From NCBI GenBank assembly GCA_026417495.1, contig JAOADD010000057.1, positions 1 through 64,000 on the forward strand: 64,000 nt of DNA. The letters run 5' to 3'. Shown here piece after piece: positions 38,289-47,640 of this stretch (position 1 is its first letter; each line of letters begins with the position of its first letter). Origin of the DNA: Ignavibacteria bacterium (lineage in GTDB: Bacteria; Bacteroidota; Ignavibacteria; Tepidaquicellales; Tepidaquicellaceae). A model generated the notes under the pieces. The model saw only the letters and a list, made by a program, of their open reading frames with translations, did no database searches and was not told the origin of the DNA. The translations under genes were made by a program, and so were the position numbers.

Positions 38289-39784
38289 ATTTTATTCTCC
38301 TCTATTAATTCTGGAATTGTTAATTTTACTGTTGTTCCTCTTCCTTCTATACTGTCAACTTCAATTTTACCTTTATGGGCTTCAATAATTCTTTTGCATA
38401 CACTTAACCCTAAACCTGTACCCTTTGCTTTTGTGGTAAATAATGGTTTGAATAAATTAGGCATAACATCCTCTGGAATTCCTCTGCCATTATCAGAAAC
38501 CGTAATAATGTAATTTTTCCTTGATTTCACCGCTTTTATTTTAATTATACCTTCATCTTTCATAGCAGCTTGACTATTAGAAAACAAATTTATAAATAAC
38601 CTTTGCATCAAGTCTTTATCAAAATAAATTTCATTTGCTTTGGGTTCAATTATCACCTGATATTCAATATTATCAAAATTTGCATGTTCTGAAATAATCT
38701 TATATAAAAAAGCTTCCAAATCTACCTTCTTAAAATCAGGTTTTAGATTCTTTCCGTAATATTGCAAATCGGAAACAATCTTATTCATATATTCTACCTG
38801 CTCCATCATTTCATTAAAAATGGCTGCAACTTCATCTATAGCTTGGTTCCCAACCGATTTTTCATTAATGCTTGATTTTGCAATATATATAGAATTTATT
38901 AATACTTGCAAGGGATTTCGTAAATCGTGTCCTACCATTGTTGCTGTCTCTCCAATTGTAGCTAACCTTTCTTTTTCGCGTAACTCTTTTGTTTTTTCTT
39001 CTACAAGTTTTTCAAGATGTTCAGAGTATTTTTTTAATACTAATTGCGTTTTCTTTTGTTCCGTTATATCTCTTGCAATACCAACACTAGCTATTATTTC
39101 TCCATTTTTCTGTTTTATTGGAGTATATGTTAACGATACAGGAAATACAGTTCCATCACTTTTCACACTGTAATAATCACCAGAAAATTTTTTATCATAA
39201 AATTTTTCAAAAACCTTACCACTTTTTTCCCATATAACACCCAAGTTTTTCCCTAAAATTTCTTCTCTATCATATTGATACATTTTACAGAAGGCATCGT
39301 TCACATATATAAATCTATTTCTTGTATCTATGAAAAAAACAGCATCTGTGATATCCTGTATTGCTTGAGAATGCATCTGTATCAAGTCATCCATTTTTTT
39401 TCTTGTTACTGCATTCTCAATAGTAAATGATAACTTTTTTAAATGGGTCATCTCAGGTGTTTTCACAAGATAATCATATGCACCAGATTTCATAGAATTA
39501 ATAGCTATCTCTTCATCACCAGCACCAGTTATTATAATCAAGGGAGCACCTCTTAAATATTTTATCAAATTAATTCCCTCACCATCCCCAAGATAATAAT
39601 CCGCTAAAACAACATCAAATTTATAATTCTTTAACTTCTCAACTGCTTCTTCAAATGAACCAGCTAAAGTTACATTATAAGGATAATTATAAGTTTTAAC
39701 ATAATCATATAATAATTTTTGAGCAATGGTATCATCCTCAGCGTATAAAACCTCATATATAGACTTTTCTGATGTAACTATCAT
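38285..39784 (-). CDS. Hybrid sensor histidine kinase (REC-PAS-HisKA-HATPase)
   Basis: A 499-residue cytoplasmic kinase. An N-terminal receiver (EVLYAEDDTIAQKLL; DVVLADYYLGDGEG, about 8-125) precedes a PAS domain (ITDAVFFIDTRNRFIYVND to GIARDITEQKK, about 135-255). A HisKA domain follows with MVGHDLRNPLQVL (His near 291), then HATPase with INLFSNSQAAM, VSDNGRGIPEDV and TKGTGLGLSVCKRI-like boxes. No TM segment is seen. Because the receiver is at the N-terminus, it may take input from another kinase. It probably phosphorylates the adjacent stand-alone regulator. It heads the polysaccharide series, 147 bases from tsaD. Confidence 0.93.
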   Translation of the reverse strand: MIVTSEKSIYEVLYAEDDTIAQKLLYDYVKTYNYPYNVTLAGSFEEAVEKLKNYKFDVVLADYYLGDGEGINLIKYLRGAPLIIITGAGDEEIAINSMKSGAYDYLVKTPEMTHLKKLSFTIENAVTRKKMDDLIQMHSQAIQDITDAVFFIDTRNRFIYVNDAFCKMYQYDREEILGKNLGVIWEKSGKVFEKFYDKKFSGDYYSVKSDGTVFPVSLTYTPIKQKNGEIIASVGIARDITEQKKTQLVLKKYSEHLEKLVEEKTKELREKERLATIGETATMVGHDLRNPLQVLINSIYIAKSSINEKSVGNQAIDEVAAIFNEMMEQVEYMNKIVSDLQYYGKNLKPDFKKVDLEAFLYKIISEHANFDNIEYQVIIEPKANEIYFDKDLMQRLFINLFSNSQAAMKDEGIIKIKAVKSRKNYIITVSDNGRGIPEDVMPNLFKPLFTTKAKGTGLGLSVCKRIIEAHKGKIEVDSIEGRGTTVKLTIPELIEENKI

Positions 39785-39931
39785 AGCAAAATATTTGTAT
39801 TTGTTCCCATTGAAATATAATAAAAATTATTAATTTAATTAATACAAATATATAAAATTAAAAAACTTAAATTTTATTTTTTAAAGTATTTTATTAAAAG
39901 ATATGTTCAACCATAATATTCCTTTACTATT

Positions 39932-40951
39932 TTATATTTCATTTAATCTAGGGGTAACTGTCTCCTTTAAGCTCTCAACCAGAAAACATTCTTTATTGTA
40001 GATGTATTTATATTTCAATAATGCTGTATACCCTATCATTGCTCCATTGTCTGTTATGTAACCTAATGGTGGGATGAATATTTTAAATCCTTTTGATTTT
40101 AAACTTTCAAATTTATTCTTCAATTCCGAATTTGCTGCTACACCTCCTGATATTGCTATTGTTTTTATATTATATTCTTTTGCTACTTTAACAGTTTTTC
40201 TGAATAAGCTTTCCGTTACTGCTTCCTGAAATGAGGCACATATATCAGAAATTAATTTCTCACTTTTATTTCTCTCAAAATCTATTTCCTTTAAAAAATA
40301 CAATACCGAAGTTTTAATCCCTGAAAATGAGAAGTTATAAGGAGAATTTTTAACTGTTGCAAGAGGAAATTTATGAAACTTTTTATCTCCTTCCTTAGCT
40401 AACTTATCAATAATAGGACCACCAGGATATCCAAGTCCCAATAACTTTGCTACTTTATCAAATGCTTCTCCAGCAGCATCATCAACTGTTGTTCCTAAAA
40501 TTCTATGTTTAAAATAATCTTCTACGAGAACTAGTAATGTATGACCACCAGAAACAATTAGTGAAATGAACGGGAAATTGGGTTTCTCTTCTTGTAAAAA
40601 TGATGAATACAAATGTGCTTGGATGTGATTAACTGGGATAAAAGGAACATCAAGAGCAATCGCAAGTGATTTAGCAAAACTAAATCCTATTAGTAAAGCA
40701 CCCACTAAACCAGGCTGGTTAGTAGCAGCAATAAGTTCAATTTTTTGTATGTCTGTATTTGCACTTTTAAGAGCCTTCTCAGTAATATAAACGATATTTT
40801 TTAGATGTTCCCTTGAAGCAAGTTCTGGAACGACACCACCCCATTGGTTATGAGATATTTGTGATAGCACTACATTTGATATAACTTTTTCATCTTCTAA
40901 TACTGCGGCAGAAGTTTCATCACAAGATGTTTCAAAAGCGAGTATTTTCAT
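39932..40951 (-). CDS. tsaD: tRNA N6-threonylcarbamoyladenosine transferase
   Basis: Kae1/Qri7 family ATPase-fold protein that, with TsaB and TsaE, transfers threonylcarbamoyl to A37 of ANN-decoding tRNAs. LAFETSCDETSAAVLE at the N-terminus, PELASREH, PVNHIQAHLYSSFL (metal-binding His pair), LIVSGGHTLL and AISGGVAANSELK are present. 339 residues is normal. A 147-base AT-rich gap separates its start side from nothing obvious; the histidine kinase series lies downstream. Confidence 0.97.
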   Translation of the reverse strand: MKILAFETSCDETSAAVLEDEKVISNVVLSQISHNQWGGVVPELASREHLKNIVYITEKALKSANTDIQKIELIAATNQPGLVGALLIGFSFAKSLAIALDVPFIPVNHIQAHLYSSFLQEEKPNFPFISLIVSGGHTLLVLVEDYFKHRILGTTVDDAAGEAFDKVAKLLGLGYPGGPIIDKLAKEGDKKFHKFPLATVKNSPYNFSFSGIKTSVLYFLKEIDFERNKSEKLISDICASFQEAVTESLFRKTVKVAKEYNIKTIAISGGVAANSELKNKFESLKSKGFKIFIPPLGYITDNGAMIGYTALLKYKYIYNKECFLVESLKETVTPRLNEI

Positions 40952-41050
40952 TTTTAGTAAAAATTAAACTTTTCAACACAAATATTAGTTCAAAATATAA
41001 TAATTACAATGCATTTGACTTTTAAATTATTGATTAATAATTTAAACACT

Positions 41051-42307
41051 ATGATACGAGTTATTTTAATATTAATGATTTATATTTCCAACTGTTACGC
41101 ACAGGTAAAGTTACTAATTCCTATGGAAGAGACACAAACAAATCACTTAAAAGCATACGGTATAGCATATAGACACCTTTTAGCAGGTAAAGAACTTGAC
41201 TGGTTGTTAAATTATAGAGGTGGTTCATTTATGTTTAATTATTCAAAAAATCTTGAAGAAGAATGTAAAGTTAATAAGGTCTCTTTCGAATTATTAAACG
41301 GGACAGAAACAGCACAGGTATATGCATATGTACAGGATGAAAAAAATAATACAGAACTTGTTAGACTTGAAAAAGCTGCAAGAATTGCTGTATATGTTCC
41401 CCCAAATGCATTACCATGGGATGATGCAGTACAACTTGCTCTTGATTATGCTGGTATACCTTATGAAAAACTTTGGGATGAAGAAGTACTTGCAGGGAAA
41501 TTGAAAGGATTTGATTGGATACATTTACATCATGAAGATTTTACTGGCCAATATGGGAAATTTTTTGCTACTTTTTCAACAAGTGATTGGTATTTAATTC
41601 AAAAGAAAACCAACGAAGATATGGCAAAGAAACTTGGATATAAAAAAGTTTCTTTGTTAAAAAGAGATGTTGTAAAAAAACTTAATGAATACATCGCAAA
41701 TGGTGGATTTTTATTTACAATGTGTTCTGCTACGGATACTTATGATATTTCTCTTGCGACAGAACATACGGATATATGCGCTGAAATATACGATGGTGAC
41801 CCACTTGACCCCAAAGCAAATGAAAAACTTGATTATTCAAATTGCATAGCATTTGAGAATTTTCAAATAATTCTTGACCCACTTATATATGAATATTCAA
41901 ATATAGATATAACAGATGAACTTCTATACATAGGACAATATTACGATAATTTTAAACTTGTTGATTTTCAAGCAAAGATAGACCCAGTTCCAACAATGCT
42001 TACTCAATGTCATACATCATTGATAAAAGGATTTATGGGACAAACATCAGGATTCAAAAAAGAATTTCTTAAAAAAAATGTAACAATACTTGCTATGAAT
42101 GAAGGAACTAATTGGGTTAGATATATTCATGGAAATTATGGTAAAGGAACATTTACTATGTTGGGTGGTCATGACCCTGAAGATTATCAGCATCTGGTTG
42201 GAGCTCCTGCTACAAACCTTGATGAGTATCCAAACTCACCTGGATACCGATTAATATTGAACAATGTTCTTTTTCCTGCTGCTAAAAAGAAAAAAATGAA
42301 GACTTAA
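41051..42307 (+). CDS. Conserved secreted protein, often labelled 'asparagine synthetase B' in Bacteroidota
   Basis: A 418-residue exported protein. The frame is open from 41009, but the ATG at 41051 directly precedes a good signal peptide (MIRVILILMIYISNCYAQ). LIPMEETQTNHLKAYGIAYRHL and DWLLNYRGGSFMF near the mature N-terminus match, from memory, a Bacteroidota family commonly named asparagine synthetase B. I see no glutaminase or ATP-pyrophosphatase domain, so that name is probably misleading. Acidic/aromatic motifs (IHLHHEDFTGQYGKFF, TMCSATDTYDISLA, YGKGTFTMLGGHDPEDY) suggest a GATase-like or metal-binding fold. Function unknown; an M28 peptidase follows 20 bases later. Confidence 0.7.
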   Translation: MIRVILILMIYISNCYAQVKLLIPMEETQTNHLKAYGIAYRHLLAGKELDWLLNYRGGSFMFNYSKNLEEECKVNKVSFELLNGTETAQVYAYVQDEKNNTELVRLEKAARIAVYVPPNALPWDDAVQLALDYAGIPYEKLWDEEVLAGKLKGFDWIHLHHEDFTGQYGKFFATFSTSDWYLIQKKTNEDMAKKLGYKKVSLLKRDVVKKLNEYIANGGFLFTMCSATDTYDISLATEHTDICAEIYDGDPLDPKANEKLDYSNCIAFENFQIILDPLIYEYSNIDITDELLYIGQYYDNFKLVDFQAKIDPVPTMLTQCHTSLIKGFMGQTSGFKKEFLKKNVTILAMNEGTNWVRYIHGNYGKGTFTMLGGHDPEDYQHLVGAPATNLDEYPNSPGYRLILNNVLFPAAKKKKMKT

Positions 42308-42327
42308 ATAAAACCTAAATTATAATT

Positions 42328-43776
42328 ATGAAAAAAGCTCTTATATTACCATTAACATTTATATTGTTAAAGATATCTTTTTCACAGTACAGTTTCCCAT
42401 CATTAGATTCAATAAACTCTCGTAATCTACTAAAAACCGTTGAATATCTTTCCTCAAAGGAATTGTATGGTAGATTAAGTGGAAGTGTTGGTTATTATAA
42501 GGCAGCTGACTTTTTTGCAAAAGAATTTCTTTCTCTTGGATTGAAACAAATATCTAACAAAAGTTATTTCCAAAAATTTCTAATTGAATATAATGAAATT
42601 AAAAAAGCAGAATTCTACTTAATTACTAATAATGTAAAAAAAGAATATAAACTTGCTAAGGATTTTATATGCAGGGGTTTTACAGGTTCTGGAAAAATAA
42701 TTGCAGATGTTGTATTCTGTGGATATGGTATCTCAGAACCAGCATTGGGTTATGACGATTATTGTAATGTTGATGTGAATGGTAAAGTGGTATTGGTATT
42801 TAAACAGCAACCAGACTGGTTATTAGATCCCAATTTCAAATGGAATCCGTCTTTAAGAAATAAAGCCTATACAGCATTTAATAAAGGTGCGGTTGCAATT
42901 CTGTTCGTACCAAAACCAAACGCACCTGAAAAACAAAAACCAATTGGAAGTGTTATGGATGGTGAAGGTATACAATTGAACAATTTCCCTATGTTACAAA
43001 TTGATTACAGTGTAGCAGATGAACTAATGGAAGCTAATAGAGAAAAAACCTTATCTGATTTGCAAAGTGAAATTGATAAATATAGAAAGCCTTTATCTAA
43101 AAATTTAAATTCAAAAGTGGAGATAAATGTTGATGCTGAATATTCTTACCATAGAACAACAATGAATGTAATTGGAATGCTTGAAGGAACTGATGAGGAT
43201 TTAAAAGATGAGTACATTATTATATGTGCACATCTTGACCATGTAGGGGGTCAAGCTGGAAAGATATATTTCCCAGGTGCAAATGATAACGCATCAGGTT
43301 CAGCAGCAGTATTAGAACTTGCAAGAATATTCGCTAATTCAGAAGAAAAAATCAAAAGGTCTATCCTTTTTGTTTTGTTTTCTAATGAAGAAACAGGTCT
43401 CCAAGGTGCAAGATATTTTGTTGATAACCCAGTAGTACCTTTAAAAAATATAGTTGCAGTTTTAAATATGGATTGTATAGCTAGTGGAGATAGTATAAGA
43501 GTAGGAAACGGATTATCATCACCAGAACTTTGGAGAATCGCTAAAACTCTTGATTCGCTATATACAAAATCTATGGTTGAAGATACCTGGTCTGGTGGTG
43601 GTGCAGACTTAACTCCGTTTTTTGAAAAAGGTATTAACGGTTTGTATTTTGTTACAACGAATGGATATCAACATTTGCATTTAACAACAGATAAGCCAGA
43701 AACATTAAATTCATCTCTTTATGAAAAAGTTGTTAAATTAGTATATCTAATTGCATCATATATCGCGAATAATTAA
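42328..43776 (+). CDS. Exported M28 family metallopeptidase with PA domain
   Basis: A 482-residue zinc aminopeptidase-like enzyme. After a signal peptide (KALILPLTFILLKISFS), residues about 100-250 resemble a protease-associated insert (VFCGYGISEPALGYDDY). The M28 core has all zinc ligands: ICAHLDHVGG, PGANDNASGSAAVLELARIF, SNEETGLQGARYF (general base Glu plus ligand), LNMDCIASGD and the C-terminal YQHLHL His. It is likely periplasmic or outer-membrane associated, releasing amino acids from peptides. It follows the unknown secreted gene by 20 bases. Confidence 0.92.
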   Translation: MKKALILPLTFILLKISFSQYSFPSLDSINSRNLLKTVEYLSSKELYGRLSGSVGYYKAADFFAKEFLSLGLKQISNKSYFQKFLIEYNEIKKAEFYLITNNVKKEYKLAKDFICRGFTGSGKIIADVVFCGYGISEPALGYDDYCNVDVNGKVVLVFKQQPDWLLDPNFKWNPSLRNKAYTAFNKGAVAILFVPKPNAPEKQKPIGSVMDGEGIQLNNFPMLQIDYSVADELMEANREKTLSDLQSEIDKYRKPLSKNLNSKVEINVDAEYSYHRTTMNVIGMLEGTDEDLKDEYIIICAHLDHVGGQAGKIYFPGANDNASGSAAVLELARIFANSEEKIKRSILFVLFSNEETGLQGARYFVDNPVVPLKNIVAVLNMDCIASGDSIRVGNGLSSPELWRIAKTLDSLYTKSMVEDTWSGGGADLTPFFEKGINGLYFVTTNGYQHLHLTTDKPETLNSSLYEKVVKLVYLIASYIANN

Positions 43777-43803
43777 TACTTTTCATTAAAGAATAATACT
43801 GTA

Positions 43804-44703
43804 TTGAAAAAAGTAAATAACATTTTTTTATATTTATTATTAGTCTCACTTATAACTTTTTACTGCAAAGAAAATACTGATAAAATAAATAAAAGCTTAA
43901 CATTTATTGATGATTTAGGCAATGAAATTAAAATTGATACCCCACCGAAAAGAATAATATCTCTTGCACCTAACATAACTGAGACTATATATGCAATTGA
44001 AGCAGACACATTCCTCGTAGGTGTAACTGACTATTGCAACTATCCACAAACTTGCAAATCAAAACAAACAGTAGGGGGAATGATTAATCCAAACATTGAA
44101 AAAATATCATCACTTAAACCTGATATAATATTTTTAACTGTTGAAGGGAATTCGAAATCAACATACAATTCATTGATAGAAAACAATTTCAATGTTTTTG
44201 TTACAAACCCAAGAGACATAAATGGTATAAAAAAGTTGATAAATGATATAGGGATTATAACAAATCGCAGGAATCAATCAAATTATTTATGCGCAAAGAT
44301 TGACTCAACAATAAAATATTACGATTCAATAAATAGTGTTAAATCTAAAGCAAAAGTACTATTTTTACTTTCAATTAATCCAATAATAACAATAAATAAA
44401 TCAACATATATTAACAATGTTTTAGAATTAGCAGGATATGAAAACATATATGCAGAAGTAGAATTACCGTACCCTCAAATAAATTATGAAGATATTTTAG
44501 TAAGGGATCCTGAATACATAATAATTACAAGCGAGATAGCCACAAATTGGAGTGATTATAGGGAAATTTTACAAAAAAATTTATCTACAACAAAAGCTAT
44601 TAAAGAAAATAAAATAATAGTTATTGATGCAGATATAATTTCAAGACCTGGTCCAAGAATAATTAATGCTTTACAAGAGCTCGTAAATAATAAAGGTAGA
44701 TGA
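43804..44703 (+). CDS. Periplasmic metal-chelate binding protein (BtuF/FecB family)
   Basis: A 299-residue type III substrate-binding protein. PPKRIISLAPNITETIYAIEADTFLVGVTDYCNYP at the N-terminal lobe is characteristic of BtuF/vitamin B12 and siderophore-binding proteins. SLKPDIIFLTVEGN and the C-lobe VLELAGYENIYAE complete the fold. The start is TTG at 43804; a hydrophobic leader follows, with a Cys at about 21 but no standard lipobox. No BtuC/BtuD permease is adjacent, though two TonB receptors lie downstream. Cobalamin or a siderophore is the likely ligand class. Confidence 0.87.
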   Translation: MKKVNNIFLYLLLVSLITFYCKENTDKINKSLTFIDDLGNEIKIDTPPKRIISLAPNITETIYAIEADTFLVGVTDYCNYPQTCKSKQTVGGMINPNIEKISSLKPDIIFLTVEGNSKSTYNSLIENNFNVFVTNPRDINGIKKLINDIGIITNRRNQSNYLCAKIDSTIKYYDSINSVKSKAKVLFLLSINPIITINKSTYINNVLELAGYENIYAEVELPYPQINYEDILVRDPEYIIITSEIATNWSDYREILQKNLSTTKAIKENKIIVIDADIISRPGPRIINALQELVNNKGR

Positions 44704-44720
44704 ATACATCATCTACCTTT
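44692..44720 (+). terminator. Intrinsic terminator of the BtuF/FecB gene
   Basis: AAAGGTAGATGA and TCATCTACCTTT pair perfectly over 12 bp with a 5-base loop, overlapping the stop codon, and a T-run follows. It separates the binding-protein gene from the TonB receptor region. Confidence 0.85.
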
Positions 44721-44919
44721 TTTCACTCCCACCCACCCTACCAATAAAACCTCTATAATGTATATAGTGTACATTTTTTAATTTTTCTAAAAAATTCATA
44801 AAAATTTTTTATTAAAAAATTATTAAGAATAATTAGCATTTTATCATTTTACAAAATTAATTAATTAAGTGCAAAATATAATATATTGAAATCTAATAGT
44901 TTATGTATTAATTTATAAT

Positions 44920-45468
44920 GTGAATATAAGAAATAAATTATTAATTTCTATTCTAATTTCAATAATCTTTTTTGATTTATCAATATATACACTTTATTTC
45001 TTAATTTCATTAAATTACATTAAAAAAGAGGGGGAACTTAAAGTCTCAAGATTTTCCGTTTTCAATGAAAAAGTGGAACTTATAGTTATTAATAAATCAA
45101 ATATAAATAATAAAGTTGAATTTACAAGTAATAACGAAATAAACTTCAATGGTATAATGTATGAAGTATCCAGAATAGATGAAGATGAAAGCAATATTTA
45201 TATTTATTGCATTAAGGATGAAGAAGAAACAAATTTAATTAATTCTTACAAAAAATTAATTTCAAACACGAATAACAATACAAAGAGTAAAAATACACAA
45301 AATATTATGTGTTTTTATTTTTTGGGATTATTAAATAATTTGATTACTATCCCAAAGAATAATAATTTTTTAATATTATCATTATTTACCAAAGAGAATA
45401 TAATTCATAATTTTATCCCACCCTTAAGCCCACCACCAAAAATTTTCATAACTTTAAAAAATATTTAA
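44920..45468 (+). CDS. Small membrane-anchored protein upstream of TonB receptors, unknown function
   Basis: A 182-residue protein not assigned to a named family. The start is GTG at 44920. One strong TM helix (about 7-31) precedes a basic/Asn-rich soluble part with beta-like stretches, and the C-terminus contains HNFIPPLSPPPKIF, a Pro-rich tail. Cys residues at about 96 and 126 might pair. It sits 34 bases before a TonB receptor, and small N-anchored proteins in this position recur in Bacteroidota. Codon and base use match the neighbours. It could help TonB-receptor function or metal handling. Confidence 0.7.
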   Translation: MNIRNKLLISILISIIFFDLSIYTLYFLISLNYIKKEGELKVSRFSVFNEKVELIVINKSNINNKVEFTSNNEINFNGIMYEVSRIDEDESNIYIYCIKDEEETNLINSYKKLISNTNNNTKSKNTQNIMCFYFLGLLNNLITIPKNNNFLILSLFTKENIIHNFIPPLSPPPKIFITLKNI

Positions 45469-45502
45469 AGAATATTTTTTCATTAATTAATATCTAAAAG
45501 TT

Positions 45503-47629
45503 ATGAAAATATATAAATTCATTTTATTAATAATATTTATTAGTAATACTCTTTTATACTCTCAATACGAGGGGAAAGATACCACAATTTTACAATATAT
45601 TTATCCCATAGATATCGTAGTATCTGCACAAAGAATTAATGCACCTTTAAAAGACCTACCCTTATCGGTGAGTATAATAAATAAAGATATCTTGAATGCA
45701 ACTCTTAATAAAAGGGTATGTACAGATGAAGCATTTAAACTTGTACCTGGAGTAAAAGTAGACAATCAAGCAGGAGGAAATAGGATACACCTTTCAATGC
45801 GAGGGCAAGGGATATTATCCGAAAGAGGAATAAGAGGAATAAGAACATTACTTGATAACATACCACTAAATGACCCCGCTGGATTTACACCAGATTTATA
45901 TGATGTTGACTGGGCAACACTAAATAAAATTGAAATTATCAGAGGTCCATCAGCATCACTTTTTGGTGCCAGTGCCTCTGGTGGAATAATCAACATTTCT
46001 ACAAAAGACGGATATGAAAAACCTTTAGGAGGCGAATTTTTACTTTCTTATGGAAAATTTAATTCATGGAAAGCATTAGGACAATTTGGAGCAACTGTAA
46101 ATAATATTAACTATAGAGTTTCATTTTCAAGATATATGGGTGATGGATATAGAGTACATACTCATTATTGGGGAAATAATGTCTATGGCAAGTTGAATTA
46201 TTATCCAACTAAGGATATAAAGTTAACACCCGTTTTATTTTACACAGAGTCTTATAGTGAGAATGCGGAAGGACTTAATTTAACTCAAGTAAATGAAAAC
46301 CCACAACAAGCGAACCCAGATGCTGTTCCCAAGCACGAATATTTATATACTCAAAGATTTACATCGGGAATATCGGGAGATATTGGATTTGGGAATAATT
46401 ATGGAATTAATTTCTATGGTTTTATTAAAGGATATAAATTTCAAGAAGCGGTTCCAAGTTCTGTGTTACACAGATACTATTTAATACCAGGAGGTGCTTT
46501 ACAGTTTAATGTACTTTTGGGAAATAAAAATATTAAACACAACATTAGTGTAGGCACAGAATTTCAAACTCAAAATATAGATGAAAAAAGATATCCAAAT
46601 TTAGGTGCCGCAAGAGAAGACTTCTCAACATTACTATCAAATGAAACAATATTTCAGAGCGGAGTTGGTACTTACTTGATTTATAGAATTGGATTATTTG
46701 ACAAATGGAGTATAATGTTAAATGGTAGATATGACTATGTATATTATAAATTAGATGATAAACTTAAAAACCCGAGAGATTTATCTGACACAAGAAATTA
46801 TGATCGTATAACTGGAAGAGTAGGTATATCATATACTCCCCTTCCGAATTTAAATATATATGCTGATTTCGGTCAAGGTTTTACTCCTCCATCCATAGAA
46901 GAATTAGCTAATAATCCAAAATCTTTTGGTGGTTTTAATCCTGACCTAACTTATGCAAAATCTAATGGGTTTGAATTTGGGGTTAGAGGAGATGTATTTA
47001 GTAAGAAATTTAATTATGAGGCAACATTCTTTTATTTAAAAACTGATAATGACTTCAACAGGTTTAGAATCCCTGGTAGACCACTAGAAACTTTTTATAG
47101 AAATACTGACTCCCTTGGAAACAGTTTAGGTAGTGAAAGATTTGGTTCTGAAATATATTTCAGATTAAGACCAATTGAACAGGTTACATTCCAGGTTGCT
47201 TATACCTATTCTAATTTTAAATATAGAGTTAAAGTACCTGAAAGAATAATTATGGATGACACCACGATTTTCAAATATATTGAAGATGGAAAATTCTTAC
47301 CCAACTCACCTGAACATCAAGCATATATTGATTTACAATATAATATAATTCCTGAGCTATATGTAGGTATTAGTGCTGAAGTTTACAGTCGCTCTTATAT
47401 TGATGGTGCTAATATATTAGCTGAATCCGTTCCTGGGTTTGTGCTTTATAATGCAAGAGCAGGGTATAATTTTAACATTTATGGTTATGAATTAGAAACC
47501 TCAATTTTTGTTAAAAATATTTTCAGTAGAAGATGGATTGCTTTTACAGAACCAGACCCAGGTGGTAATTCATACCAGCCAGGAACACCAATTGAAGTAT
47601 TTGGAACTTTAATATTTAAATTTAAATAA
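45503..47629 (+). CDS. TonB-dependent outer-membrane receptor 1
   Basis: A 708-residue receptor: signal peptide (about 1-20), plug domain (DIVVSAQRINAPLKDLPLSVSIINKDIL, RIHLSMRGQGILSERGIRGIRTLLDN, EIIRGPSASLFGASASGGIINI, about 35-165) and a 22-strand barrel ending in an aromatic residue (FGTLIFKFK). It imports a scarce ligand such as cobalamin, heme or a siderophore using TonB. The ligand is not determinable. The BtuF/FecB binding protein upstream fits. A strong hairpin follows the stop. Confidence 0.95.
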   Translation: MKIYKFILLIIFISNTLLYSQYEGKDTTILQYIYPIDIVVSAQRINAPLKDLPLSVSIINKDILNATLNKRVCTDEAFKLVPGVKVDNQAGGNRIHLSMRGQGILSERGIRGIRTLLDNIPLNDPAGFTPDLYDVDWATLNKIEIIRGPSASLFGASASGGIINISTKDGYEKPLGGEFLLSYGKFNSWKALGQFGATVNNINYRVSFSRYMGDGYRVHTHYWGNNVYGKLNYYPTKDIKLTPVLFYTESYSENAEGLNLTQVNENPQQANPDAVPKHEYLYTQRFTSGISGDIGFGNNYGINFYGFIKGYKFQEAVPSSVLHRYYLIPGGALQFNVLLGNKNIKHNISVGTEFQTQNIDEKRYPNLGAAREDFSTLLSNETIFQSGVGTYLIYRIGLFDKWSIMLNGRYDYVYYKLDDKLKNPRDLSDTRNYDRITGRVGISYTPLPNLNIYADFGQGFTPPSIEELANNPKSFGGFNPDLTYAKSNGFEFGVRGDVFSKKFNYEATFFYLKTDNDFNRFRIPGRPLETFYRNTDSLGNSLGSERFGSEIYFRLRPIEQVTFQVAYTYSNFKYRVKVPERIIMDDTTIFKYIEDGKFLPNSPEHQAYIDLQYNIIPELYVGISAEVYSRSYIDGANILAESVPGFVLYNARAGYNFNIYGYELETSIFVKNIFSRRWIAFTEPDPGGNSYQPGTPIEVFGTLIFKFK

Positions 47630-47640
47630 CTAAATTATAA

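Noticed and set aside
43804-43900. Lipoprotein signal on the BtuF/FecB-type protein
   Set aside because: The Cys follows TFY rather than a recognisable lipobox, so lipidation is not claimed.
44704-44919. Cobalamin riboswitch before the TonB receptor region
   Set aside because: I looked for the B12-box and GC-rich stems in this leader and found only AT-rich sequence.
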